Of a stretch of 64,000 nt of DNA, positions 1 to 9,776 are shown piece by piece (positions within the stretch are counted from its first letter, which is position 1; the number at the start of each line of letters is the position of its first letter). A program made the position numbers and the translations under genes. A model generated the notes under the pieces. That model was given only the letters and a program-made list of their open reading frames with translations, was not told the DNA's origin and made no database searches. Source of the stretch: Globisporangium splendens (Eukaryota > Oomycota > Peronosporomycetes > Pythiales > Pythiaceae). The stretch spans positions 1 to 64,000 of the forward strand of contig VFIW01000099.1 of NCBI GenBank assembly GCA_006386115.1, read 5' to 3'.

Positions 1-326
1 GTAGCCGTCGTGTAGATGTGCGCATGCGTGAATGGGTTCTTGCCCAACACGCTCAAGCGGGGCTGCACGTGAGCTCTCGCCAGCGACGTGGCAGGAGAAG
101 ACACAGCGTCAGTCTCTTCTTCCATGGCGTTCATCCTGACGAGTTCCGTCACCAGATCTCAACAACAACAAGGCGCTTTTTCGGTGGAGGCTGCTTCACT
201 GAGGCTTTTGGCGGTTTACATATATAGTTTTGGATTTACTCTCTCCACAAGACACAAAGCAGCTATAATGTGCTGCTACTCACAAGGCAATCCACAAACA
301 CCAGCTCTCTCTGTTTAGTTTAGATA

Positions 327-1534
327 TTAAAGCACATCCTTGGGTGTGGCCATGAAGACCGCGAGCTCGCGAGAGGAGCGGAGGTCACCGTTGCCGTGCA
401 TGGGGCTCTTGGCGGCCTCGAGGTCCAGCAACTTCTTCTTCTTGCGCACGGCGAAGATCACGCCACCGGCAACGAAGCCGACTACGACGAGCACCGAAGC
501 GACGAAGATCCCGACCGTGGAGCCACCCGAGGACGAAGACTGCGTCGACACCTCCACGCTGCCATTGGAACCTGTCGTGGTGGTGGTGCCTGTTGGCGTC
601 GCGCTGTCCGAATTGGTCGCAGTTGACCCAGCCGATGGTTCCACGGTCGCTGCGTTGGTGTCCGTTGTATCCTTTGTGTTGCTGTTGCTTCCGAGGGAGA
701 ATCCTGCACTTCCTGCAGTGTCGAAATCCGAGCTGACAAGGTTACCAGACTTGTCTGACGCCGCCGAGGAGCTACTCGAGCTTTTCACTACCGTTGGTGA
801 AACATTTGGAGTAGGCGAAAGCGTTGGAGACGGCGTTGGAGCTGGCGTCGGAGCTGGTGTCGGGGATGGCGTTGGAGCTGGTGTTGGCGATGGAGTTGGC
901 GATGGAGTTGGCGCTGGGGTCTGACCTCCGGTTCCTCCGGGGCAAAACGTCAGTGCAAAGTTGGTTCCAGATGGACACGTGTGTGTCTTGAGGTCATCTG
1001 CGGGATACTGGTACGCATCCGCACATCCATCTGCCATGCACGTGACCGAGTTGCACGTGTCCGTGCCGACACTCGTCAGCGGCTCGATCGACATGGCCGT
1101 GTTGAAGCCCACCTTCCCTGTCAGAGCCTTGCACGCTGCGAGACTCGCACAATTGGTTGGTCCTGGCGGAATGATACTGATATCGTACCATGGTTTCCCC
1201 GTGCCCGAGTCGACGGAGAACTCGGCCACTGTGTGAATCAGAGCAACACGACGAACGAAAGGTTAGAAGCACCTAAGCAAATAAGCGGACCATCTGCTGC
1301 AGGCATCTACTTACAAGTCGCCGATTCGCCTGCGCCATCGCGGAACATGCCGACATAGCCGGCCGCCAAGGTACGCGTCGCGGTCTCTCCTGGAGCGAGT
1401 GCCGTGGTGGCGCTGTTGTCGTAAAGCGAGACCGTGGTCGTACAGCTGTTCTTGATCGAGACTGTCACTGACGCCTCTGCGAGTGCGCCAAAGTGCATCG
1501 CAATCGTTGCGAGCGAGAATACGGAGCGCACCAT
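327..1534 (-). CDS. Thaumatin-like membrane-anchored protein
   Basis: Two exons, 1534..1315 and 1228..327, joined by a GTAAGT...CACAG intron that keeps phase, give 373 residues. Residues 1-22 form a signal peptide. The domain that follows has thaumatin hallmarks: an N-terminal 'VSIKNSCTTTVSLYDN' strand and a C-terminal 'DAYQYPADDLKTHTCPSGTN' block ending TFCPGG. Residues about 177-218 are a Pro-Thr-Ser repeat linker, then comes a long Ser/Thr-rich stretch, a transmembrane helix at about 313-334, a KKKK stop-transfer signal and a short cytoplasmic tail. Plant thaumatin-like proteins are normally soluble and secreted, so the mucin-like stalk and membrane anchor suggest display at the cell surface, possibly glucan binding (inference). 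The domain is shorter than the canonical 16-Cys form. Confidence 0.85.
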
Positions 1535-3607
1535 CGTGATCTCTTGCCGGAATGAATGGGGATCCTGTAAGTCTCAGCTAATAAATGAACACTCTCGTTT
1601 GGTTTTCGAAAGAATGGAAAGTGAACCAGTCGTTGAGAGCTCCAGCACGTCGGTCCGCGCACGATGACGGTACTGCTGTCGATTGAATTGGTGGGACCGC
1701 TTTGCACGGAGCACGCTTCTACTGATACTTTATGCACAGGAGATCTGTCAGGCATTGGCAGATGCTGCACGTGACTGAAAACAGAAGGTAACAAGCATCC
1801 TCTAAATTGCGAGTCAGCTAACTGTGAAGAGCAGTCGACGCATTGCAACGTGCCGTTTGTGAAGAGTGAGCGACTCGACTGGACAAAGTCCACTCGCTTG
1901 TGTTGAACCGTAGCGTTGCGCATTCGAGTTCTGGTGTGGAGTGCGGGGATGGGGGGAGGGCATGTCCACTTCTTTTTCTTTCAAGAGAGCGGCGTACTGA
2001 TTGAACTGCAATGGGAGCGAAAGCGTCGGAACAAAAGAGCACAATGTGTATCTCATGCTAGCATTGTGGCGCATGCGTGCAATCAGGATCCTTTTCTCCG
2101 ACCACGTGAGACGTTTTTCGAGGGATCTCTTCCTGTCCACAGATAAATTTCCGTGTGACGTGTGAAAAATCGTAATTTACATTCTGTGAGAACTGACTAG
2201 TGCTCGCTAAAGTTTGGCTTTAGTTGTCGTCTGCTGGTGAAGTGAGCCAATATTCACTTGAATAAATAGTCACGGTACGCGTATATCACAAGCCGGTTGC
2301 TGTCAACATGGCTACACTTTTTCACAACGTGACGAAGCACAAAGTGGCACATCAGATGGGATTCAGAACGCCATCAATCGCCTTGATGATGAGCAAGCGT
2401 TCTTCCTCCCCAAAGCGCACGCACAGCTCAGTGTTGAGACGGAGATGGTGCCGCTGGGTGAAAGTGAATGCGAGCAAGCAGTGCTGGGCATGCTGCACTC
2501 CGTCACGCACACTTGACGGGACACTATGGATAAAAGCTTTGTCGAGATTATCATGCGTCTATTTTCAAATGCGTTGCAATGGAGAAAAGATGCACACTCG
2601 ATGAGCTTTTGGCGATGACGTCCAACGTCGACTGGCTGGCGTTCAGTGCTTGCCGGACACCATAGCAAAGAATCGATATTGATATGGTTGTTTGATCTGC
2701 AGTATTTCTGCATGGTTGGAAGCATCCATTGTGTAGCTAGAGGTTTGCGTGGAACGGCGTCGAGGGTCGTTGAAGACACTCCATGCAATCTCATTGCAGC
2801 GGAATCGAAGATGAACCAATCGCTTGAATGAATGGTTGTGAACTCGATAAATGGTGTCAACCTACTAGATGTGAAAGAATCTCGCCCTCCTTCATCCCAC
2901 TGAGAGGAGAGACTCTAGAAAACATCCTCTGATAAAGCGGAATCGAGTGCAAAGGACTGAAACGAGTGAAATGTAGATATTTCGTGATTATTTTCGAAAC
3001 AGACTGATTGGCAATGAACAAAAGCAAAATTGGTTGTATTTGTAATTTTATGAAGCACAGCAGATATTTTGTGATTGACTTGTCATAGTTGCGTCAAAAC
3101 AGGGGGTCAAAGGCATTTAATTATGCCCCCTTTCTTCGAATCCCTCTCAAAAGCGATTTTAACCTATTATTGTGTCCGGCACAGTGCGTTTCTGGTAGAA
3201 ACGGAAGAAACCCCGCCTATAGAGACGCCATAATACAGAACCAGCGCACAAGAGCAGTCACCAAGACTAAGTAAGTCGGATGCGCGCGCGAGCGAGCACC
3301 TTCTTGTCACCGCTGCAAGCATACGTCAGCGCATGCATCATGCGCAACATGCTCTATATGGGGTATCCCATATGTAGCGGACGTGTACTGACGTGTTGTG
3401 TGTGTTTGCGTTTTGCTTCTGTGTGTGGCATACGCTGGTGTTTTTCGGCACAGGCAGAAGCAATTTGGTGCGCGCGCAGACTCCTTAGACGGCGGTGACA
3501 GATAGAAGAAACTCGGATTCTTCTACGGAGTCGGTCGATTGTGCACACTGAGTGATTGAGAAACAGAGTCGCTGGTGCATTTTGCGAAAAGAAGGCAGCA
3601 GGCAACC
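1535..3607. other. Intergenic stretch, no supported gene
   Basis: About 2 kb between the thaumatin-like gene and NF-YC. It is AT-rich and stop-dense on both strands. One frame on the plus strand, open from about 2259 to the TGA at about 2514, looks protein-like (it contains NAINRLDDEQAFFLPKAHAQ), but it has no recognised family, clear start or splice partners. I treat it as a possible orphan exon or gene relic. Confidence 0.4.
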
Positions 3608-4270
3608 ATGTCGGACAGCATGCGTGACAACGATCTCATGGAGGGTCAGGTAGTGGAGCTCACGGAGGCGGAGCAGGCGCAGCACCAGGCTCAAATGGAG
3701 CAGCAGCTCAAGTCGTTCTGGGCGAAGCAGCTGCAGGAGGTGCGCAGTGTGTGTCGAGACTGTATTGAAAATGGTTGGATGCTCCTATGTGCGCGCGAAT
3801 TGTGCTGATGCATGCGTTTGTGTGGACCAAATCTCTTGATATGGCGAACGATGCTTTTTTCTATTATTTGCGGCACAAAATGCAGATGGAACAATTGGAA
3901 GTGGGCAGTGAACAAGGTAAGCCGTATCTAGTGTTGGCGTGGTGCATTTACGTCAGGGTGTGCGCCTGCTAATGCGCATTGCGTTGCTGCTATCGTTGTA
4001 ATTGCTCGGATGACAGACTTCAAGAACCACAACGACCTTCCGCTGGCTCGCATCAAGCGCATCATGAAGTCAGACGAAGACGTGCGCATGATCAGTGCGG
4101 AAGCGCCGGTTTTATTCGCCAAGGCATGCGAAATGTTCATTCTGGAGCTGACACTGCGTTCATGGGGGTACTCGGAGAAGAACAAACGGCGAACGCTGCA
4201 GAAAGAGGACATCCAGACAGCGATTCGGAACACCGACATTTTCGATTTCCTGGTCGACGTGATCAACTAA
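3608..4270 (+). CDS. NFYC: CCAAT-binding factor NF-Y subunit C (histone fold)
   Basis: Three exons, 3608..3739, 3886..3916 and 4017..4270, give 138 residues. The first intron begins GTGCGC, the second GTAAGC; exon 2 is only 31 nt. The sequence after splicing runs [36 protein letters not shown], the NF-YC entry into the histone fold. The rest is strongly conserved: [41 protein letters not shown] and [14 protein letters not shown] pairs with NF-YB and together they hold NF-YA on CCAAT boxes in the nucleus. The short N-terminus (about 60 residues) and lack of a Q-rich C-terminal domain are typical of protist forms. The NC2-alpha/DRAP1 relatives fit less well because of the FWAKQL and [14 protein letters not shown] signatures. 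Confidence 0.93.
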
Positions 4271-5145
4271 AGCGAACGCGTGTGCTGTTTGTGTTTCTAG
4301 AGGAAAAAGAGGCGGGAGCTCCTCACCACCACCACCACCACCACCTCTCATCGTACTGCATCGACGCACCATCCCAGTTGCAATGAGGAAGCCTCCGTGC
4401 CATGCTTTTTGCTGTATATAACGAACAACAACCACGTCGTGTTTGGTGCTTTGCATTTTCACTTCATTTTGTATCGCAAGTGGTCACAAGTGGTTCATTT
4501 TCGGGTGGATATCGTGTTGAAGGTTGCACGAAGGTACCGAGAGTTGTTGGTAAAAACTTCTGTGTTTGCAGGAGCTTAAAAAGGCAACAATGCGCGTAAT
4601 TACGACTGTCAACTGCTGTTGTTGAACTTGAAGCAAAGCTAAACCCACTCTTGACATGCTGCTGTATGAGTGCTTGATCGATGTCACTGGTGACCGTAAA
4701 CTACATGTAATTTACATCAAGAAACAGGGCTGCACGCAAATAAAAACATGCAGCAAAAGCCGTGAATTCACATGCGCTTTATTCGCACGCATCGGTCTCC
4801 ATGAATAAACTAATGGGCTAATAAACTCAGCAATCATCAAGCTTCTCGTTGATGCATCTTGTGTCTAGTTCCTTTAAAACACGCTTCAATATCCCTATAT
4901 CCAAGTGCATGACGCACTCAGATCAAAATGCATGATAAGATTCGCTGTCCACTGGAAATATTTCATGTAAGTTACCGCGATCCTAACGTCATCCGTAAAT
5001 GACCGCGCACCGTTCGCGCTGTTTGGACGACACAGGCGACACGCAAGCTTGGCACGTTCCTGCTCGCGCGCTGAGCGACCACTTGAAGCTGCGCGCATCC
5101 GCTCCGCATTCTGCGCATTTCCGCATTCTCCGCACAGACGCCACG
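4271..5145. other. Intergenic stretch between NF-YC and HIBADH
   Basis: Holds the presumed NF-YC 3' untranslated region with a short CAC-repeat run at about 4325-4343, then AT-rich sequence and the HIBADH promoter. No open frame resembles a protein. Confidence 0.5.
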
Positions 5146-6351
5146 ATGCTCAAGCTGCTGCACCACTCCGCCTCCGCCTCGGCGCGCTGCGCGCTCGTCC
5201 GCCGCGCGTTCTCGACGTCCAAGCAGAACGTCGGCGTCGTCGGGCTCGGCCAGATGGGCAACCACATGGCCAACAACTTGCGCAAGAACGGCCACAGCGT
5301 CGTCGTGTGCGACGTCGACCCGCGCAGCACCAAGCCGCACGCCGACGCCGGCTCGGTCGTCGCCAAGTCGCCGCGCGAGGTCGCCGAGCTCTGTGACACG
5401 ATCATCACGATGCTCCCGTCCACCACGATTGTCGAGCATGTGTACTTGGGCGAGAACGGCTTCCACGAAGCGCTGCGTAACGAGCACGTGCTCATCGACT
5501 CCAGTACGATTGACCCGATCTTCACCAAGAAGCTGTCGGCGGAGATCCACAAGTTGGGAGCTGTCTTCGTGGACGCGCCAGTGTCTGGCGGTGCCATCGG
5601 TGCGAAGAACGGCACACTAACGTTCATGGTCGGTGGCAAGCCGTCGGAGTTTGAGACCGTCAAGCCAGTGCTGCAAGCCATGGGACGCAACATTGTGCAC
5701 TGTGGTGAAAGCTGTAAGTTTGCACAATGGTTTCCAGATGCCATGTTGCATGATGGAATGCTAATTTAACTTGTGCATCTCTGTATGTGATTTCGCAGCA
5801 ACGGGCCAAGTCGCCAAGATTTGCAACAACCTCGCGCTCGCTATCCAGATGACCTCTGTCGCCGAAGCGATGAACTTGGGTGTGAAGCTTGGCGTGGACC
5901 CAAAGGTCCTCATGGGGTACGTAGCCATTGATGCTGCTTTGATGGGTATGCTGTTCAAAATTGGCTAATGTCTTCTATCTCATTTGCTAGAATCATGAAC
6001 ACATCCACCTCGCAATGCTGGTCGTCGACTGTGTACGTACTTTGTTGCTTGCAACATGCTCTGTTCTATGAAATCACAATCTAATGGTCATTATTGTTAT
6101 TCTTGCGATGCAGTAACCACCCATACCCTGGTCTGATGGAGAACGTGCCATCCTCGAACGACTACAAGGGAGGATTTGCTTCCAAGCTGACGCGCAAGGA
6201 TCTGGGGCTCGCTGTGGACTGCGCCAAGCAAGCCGAAGTCAACTTGCCATTGACCTTCAACACGCACCAGCTGTTCAACATGATGGTCACGTCGGGCGGC
6301 GGCGACAAGGATTTCAGCTACATCCTTCAGTTCTTGAAGGGAAAGCAGTAA
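5146..6351 (+). CDS. HIBADH: 3-hydroxyisobutyrate dehydrogenase, mitochondrial
   Basis: Four exons, 5146..5713, 5799..5916, 5991..6032 and 6114..6351, give 321 residues; the GTAAGT and two GTACGT donors all preserve phase. The first ~27 residues are basic and Ser/Ala-rich, ending RRAFSTS, a likely mitochondrial presequence. Family marks are the dinucleotide fold [10 protein letters not shown] (29-38), the substrate loop [10 protein letters not shown] (143-152), the catalytic lysine segment GQVAKICNN (Lys196), and SQCWSS followed by NHPYPG near the active site. The enzyme oxidises 3-hydroxyisobutyrate to methylmalonate semialdehyde with NAD in valine catabolism. Length and motif order match the family, and I see no lesion. 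Start chosen as the first ATG before the presequence. Confidence 0.95.
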
Positions 6352-6564
6352 ACGAGCTGGGAGTGGTGGAGAGAGATACCACCAACTATCATTTTTGTAT
6401 GTGCTACAGTGTAAAGCCGTCCAACTTGCTTGCCTTTCTCATGAAGGGTAATGCAAGGCAAGAGAAAATACAACGAAGATCATCAACTAGAACTCAAATC
6501 GGTGCTATTGACCACTCGCGATAGGTAAACCTTGCTTCTCTGCCTATATTCATATCGATTGCTG

Positions 6565-7387
6565 TTACTGCCCCATCGCTGCGTCGCGCTCCGTTTGCTT
6601 GACCATGTCGCCGTCGATTTTCGCGACTTTCGGGGTGCGTTTGAGCACATTCAGTCGCTGCTCTTCTTTCGACATGTTTTCGTAGACCGGGTTCCCGACA
6701 AGGAGCACGTCGCGCAGTTTTGGCAGATTCGCGAGCTTGTCGAGCTCATCTCAGCTCTTGATCAGGTTGTTCGACACGTACAGCGTCGTGAGGTTCGTGA
6801 GTCCCGAGAGTCCATCGAGCGTCGCGATGACGTTGTACGAGATCCACAGTTCCTCCAGCGTGTCCGAGACGTCGTCGAGTTTCTCGATTTTCTTGATCTG
6901 GTTGCGGCCGAGCGACAAAATGTGCAGTTTCTTCATCCCCGACAATGGAATCAGGCGATCAATGCAGTTTGTAGAAAGCGACAAGTGCCTGTGTTCAAGC
7001 AAGAGAAACATAGCAACACGAGGCTTAGCGAAATGTGGCGAGAGCATTCACAAATCTCAAAGGACGTGCTCGCAGTTCTTGAGTGTGTCGAGCGAGTTAT
7101 CCAGCTTCGCGATCGGCGGCATCTGGCAGTAGAGCTTGATCACCGGCGCTTCTTCTGCGGACACGTTGTTTTTCGCTTCCTGTGCATCATGTTTGCAAGC
7201 GAAAGTGTGTGTGGGTGAAGCAGCTCCAGGACAAGGAGGTGCAAGTGTGATGAATGAATATGAGAGTACCCATGTTTTAATGGCTTGTGCGCACGTGGTC
7301 TGCGACAGAATACGCAAGCAAAGCATGAGCTCAATGTCCACAGCCCAAAGGTAAAAGAGAGTGAGTCCAGTAGATTCCTCGCACCAT
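6565..7387 (-). CDS. DNAL1: Outer-arm dynein light chain 1 (LRR), with in-frame TGA
   Basis: Exons 7387..7385, 7299..7270, 7179..7070 and 6988..6565 give a 188-codon frame, close to the ~190 residues usual for axonemal dynein LC1. The first exon is just the ATG; the next begins TTCAQAIKTW, matching the LC1 N-terminus. Then come IKLYCQMPPIAKLDNSL, HLSLSTNCID, ILSLGRNQIKKIE, TLEELWISYN and LYVSNNLIKS, the leucine-rich repeats that bind dynein heavy chain. Codon 127 (6753..6751) is TGA where LC1 has a conserved tryptophan; the frame then continues normally (DVLLVGNPVYENM) to TAA at 6567..6565. Exon 3 to 4 needs a GC-AG intron (GA|GCACGT). Either the gene is broken, the base is an assembly error, or TGA is read through. 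Confidence 0.85.
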
Positions 7388-7491
7388 GCTTTCAATTTAG
7401 TGTAATCGAGCGATATGCTCACGACTCGTTGCTCTTTGCTTTTGTAGAAATGCGCTGGGAAGGATCGAAAATAAGTCAACAAGCGCGACCT

Positions 7492-9495
7492 TTAGGATCC
7501 CGTCGCCGTCACCTTCACCTCCGCGGCGTTTCGTCTGGTCAAACGGTGAAAATTGGTGGCAAAGTCCTGACACAGGACCGCCATGCGGTGGTCGATTTTC
7601 CGGACCACCGGCAGCACCGTCGAAATGGGTGTGTCGACGTACTCGCACAGCAGCGACAGCACGTTCTCGTACGCTGCGTGGAACGCCGTGTATCTATCGT
7701 GCGGGTACATCGGGTAAAAGAACACGTCCTCTCCCTTTTCTCCGTCTTGCTCGCCGCCATCTCCTCCAGATGGCGTCGAAGCCTCCTGCTGTCGCTGCAG
7801 CATGCGCTTGATGGACTCGACACGCTCTTCGATCTCGTCGTCATTTTCATCGCAGATCCCATTCGTGTACAGCGCTGGGTATGCGTGCAGAGGGTGGTCC
7901 TGGAGCCGAGTCTCTGCCGTGTCTCCATCTTCGTCTTCGTCGTCTCCTCTGCGGAATGAGACCACGTGTCGTTTGAGCTCACTGTATTTGCCTCGCAGAT
8001 CGTACACGTGGCTCTCGAACGCATGTGGAATATTCGCACGATCACGGCCAACAAGCGTGTCTTCACAGAAATCTACAAAGTCGTCGAGCTCACGCCGAGG
8101 CATGCGAAGCGCCTCAAAGTCCAGATATGGCGGCACATGGCGCTTGCGACGCAGTTCGCGCTCGTAGATCCACTCGTGCCAGTTCGCGCACATCTTGACG
8201 GCGACGACAAGGTAGGCGACGATCCCAATGCTCGAGTCCAGAAACCGTTCTTCCTCGCTCCCTTGACCTTCGTCCTGTACGCGAAGCACCTCTTCTTCCG
8301 GTAAGCCGCCCTTGACGTTGAAGCGCGCAGTGATCCACTGGAAATGGCGAAACACCTCAGCAGGGAAGCCCAGGTTGGCGCAGATATTGTATGCGATCAG
8401 CGACACATTGAGCGGCGGCAGGCGCAAGTCCAGATGATGCTGCAGGTAATGCGCATGGTATGCGATCCGCGACGCACGCGGGCTGTGACGTTTCATGCTC
8501 GACTCAAAGAACAGCGAGACGTCAAAGACCGCGTCCCTCAGTTCCTGAGAGCAGCACTCGGAGAGTAGGTTGTGGAAGGGCAGCTCGCCCGTGGACACCC
8601 AGTACGCGAAATCGCACGGCAGCACGCCCAGATTCAGCACTCGAGCGGCGAGTACGAGGATCCCGAGCAAGTCGACGAGGGTGAAGCGATCCAAGGTCTC
8701 GCTATGGTGCTTCAAGCGCTTCTGCTTCACCGTTTGTGCTGGTTTCTTCGACTCAGCCTCCTTCGCGTTGTTGCTCGTGTCGGCTGCTGTTGATCTCGTT
8801 TTCTTTGTTGACGCTACTACTCCATCTTCACCGACTTCTCTGTCCGAATCGTATTGATTCTCGACTTCGTCCGCGCCGTTCTCTTTCGCTTCAGCTTCCG
8901 TCGCAGGCGTCTGCGTCGATTCCATCGCGTGCTCCATGTCCCACTGCTCGAGCAACTGCTGCGTCACGGCAGAGTCCATGGCTTTGTCTTCTTTGGTGCG
9001 CGGAAAGTAGAACTCGCTGTAGCAGCGCAGCAGCGGTCTCGAGCTCTTGCGCTCCCATGTCTCCAGGAACAGGAACCAGATCTCCTGCACGACGTCGACG
9101 TACTCGCTCGGGAATCCTCCAGCCTGCATCGCGTGCTGTGCCTGGTAGTGCAGCACCGCCTGCGTCGCACGCAGACAGTTGAGGAGCGACGCACCATGCA
9201 GGCGCTTGCGCTTGGCGATGCGCCGTCGACTCGCGGGTGTGGTACCGTCTCCGTCGTCCTCCTCGGCCGCACCGCTCTCTCTCTTGATGCGCAGGCGCTT
9301 CTTGCGCGTGCTCTGCTTCATGCTTGACACCTTGCGGATGTCGAGCGTCGTGTCGTCCATCTCCTGTGTCTCATTGCGCGACTGCAGGAAGCTCTGCGTG
9401 CCGCAGAGCTCGCATACGAGCTCGCCGAAGTAGTTCTTGCTGAAGTTCGACTCACCCACGGCGCCGCACGTCGTGCACTCGATCGTCGAGCTCAT
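7492..9495 (-). CDS. TAF1B: RNA polymerase I initiation factor TAF1B/Rrn7-like
   Basis: A single open frame of 667 codons from the ATG at 9495; an upstream in-frame ATG at 9612 exists, but the Zn ribbon begins right after 9495, so I chose that. Residues 7-31 form a C-x2-C...C-x2-C ribbon (Cys7, 10, 28, 31), as in the TFIIB-like Pol I factors Rrn7/TAF1B. Basic stretches follow, then cyclin-like helical blocks (LLNCLRATQAVLHYQAQH, YVDVVQEIWFLFLETW, DLLGILVLAARVLNLG) as in the family. The protein would act in the core factor/SL1 complex on rDNA promoters in the nucleolus. Length is in the family range. Head-to-head with the EEF2KMT gene across a short shared promoter. Confidence 0.85.
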   Translation of the reverse strand: MSSTIECTTCGAVGESNFSKNYFGELVCELCGTQSFLQSRNETQEMDDTTLDIRKVSSMKQSTRKKRLRIKRESGAAEEDDGDGTTPASRRRIAKRKRLHGASLLNCLRATQAVLHYQAQHAMQAGGFPSEYVDVVQEIWFLFLETWERKSSRPLLRCYSEFYFPRTKEDKAMDSAVTQQLLEQWDMEHAMESTQTPATEAEAKENGADEVENQYDSDREVGEDGVVASTKKTRSTAADTSNNAKEAESKKPAQTVKQKRLKHHSETLDRFTLVDLLGILVLAARVLNLGVLPCDFAYWVSTGELPFHNLLSECCSQELRDAVFDVSLFFESSMKRHSPRASRIAYHAHYLQHHLDLRLPPLNVSLIAYNICANLGFPAEVFRHFQWITARFNVKGGLPEEEVLRVQDEGQGSEEERFLDSSIGIVAYLVVAVKMCANWHEWIYERELRRKRHVPPYLDFEALRMPRRELDDFVDFCEDTLVGRDRANIPHAFESHVYDLRGKYSELKRHVVSFRRGDDEDEDGDTAETRLQDHPLHAYPALYTNGICDENDDEIEERVESIKRMLQRQQEASTPSGGDGGEQDGEKGEDVFFYPMYPHDRYTAFHAAYENVLSLLCEYVDTPISTVLPVVRKIDHRMAVLCQDFATNFHRLTRRNAAEVKVTATGS

Positions 9496-9776
9496 GGTCG
9501 CCGCTTCCTCGCACAGAGAGAGCTTAGTTGCACAGAGAAGACGCCGCTTGCAGCGCTGATGGCAATTGGGAACGGAGCCGTTGTGCTGCTTTGAGTGGCT
9601 GGAGAAGACCACGCTAAACTAGGGCAATATCCTAGTCTACCTAGCTCAACGATCGCCAAACTAGGAATACCTTTCCATTTAAATAACCCTAGTAAAAGGA
9701 TACTATTGATTTGATGGCCTGTGCAAATCAATGCATGTTGAGCTCCTGTGCTTGTCAAACTTGGCGAATGGTGGCA
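9496..9776. promoter_or_regulatory. Shared divergent promoter with CTAGG-type elements
   Basis: The ~280 bp between two divergent start codons holds four related elements: ACTAGGG at 9618-9624, CCTAGT at 9631-9636, ACTAGG at 9660-9665 and CCCTAGT at 9687-9693. The first pair forms an inverted repeat with a 7-nt spacer, and the second pair is again opposed. Both flanking genes serve ribosome synthesis or translation (Pol I factor, eEF2 methylation). AACCCTAGT resembles the telo-box of plant ribosomal promoters, but that link is inference. Confidence 0.45.

Noticed and set aside
340..924. Plus-strand frame rich in Val-Gly-Ala repeats
   Set aside because: It is the complement of the Pro-Thr repeat stalk of the thaumatin-like gene, a low-complexity shadow without start context or domains.
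4320..4343. CAC repeat that could encode a His tract
   Set aside because: It lies after the NF-YC TAA in the 3' untranslated region; the frame that reads it lacks the histone-fold sequence.
4972..5744. Long minus-strand frames opposite HIBADH exon 1
   Set aside because: GC-rich third positions of the real gene keep the opposite strand open; the translation is Arg/Val-rich without motifs.
7285..9327. Several plus-strand frames opposite the TAF1B-like gene
   Set aside because: Shadow frames of a long conserved coding exon; no similarity to any family.
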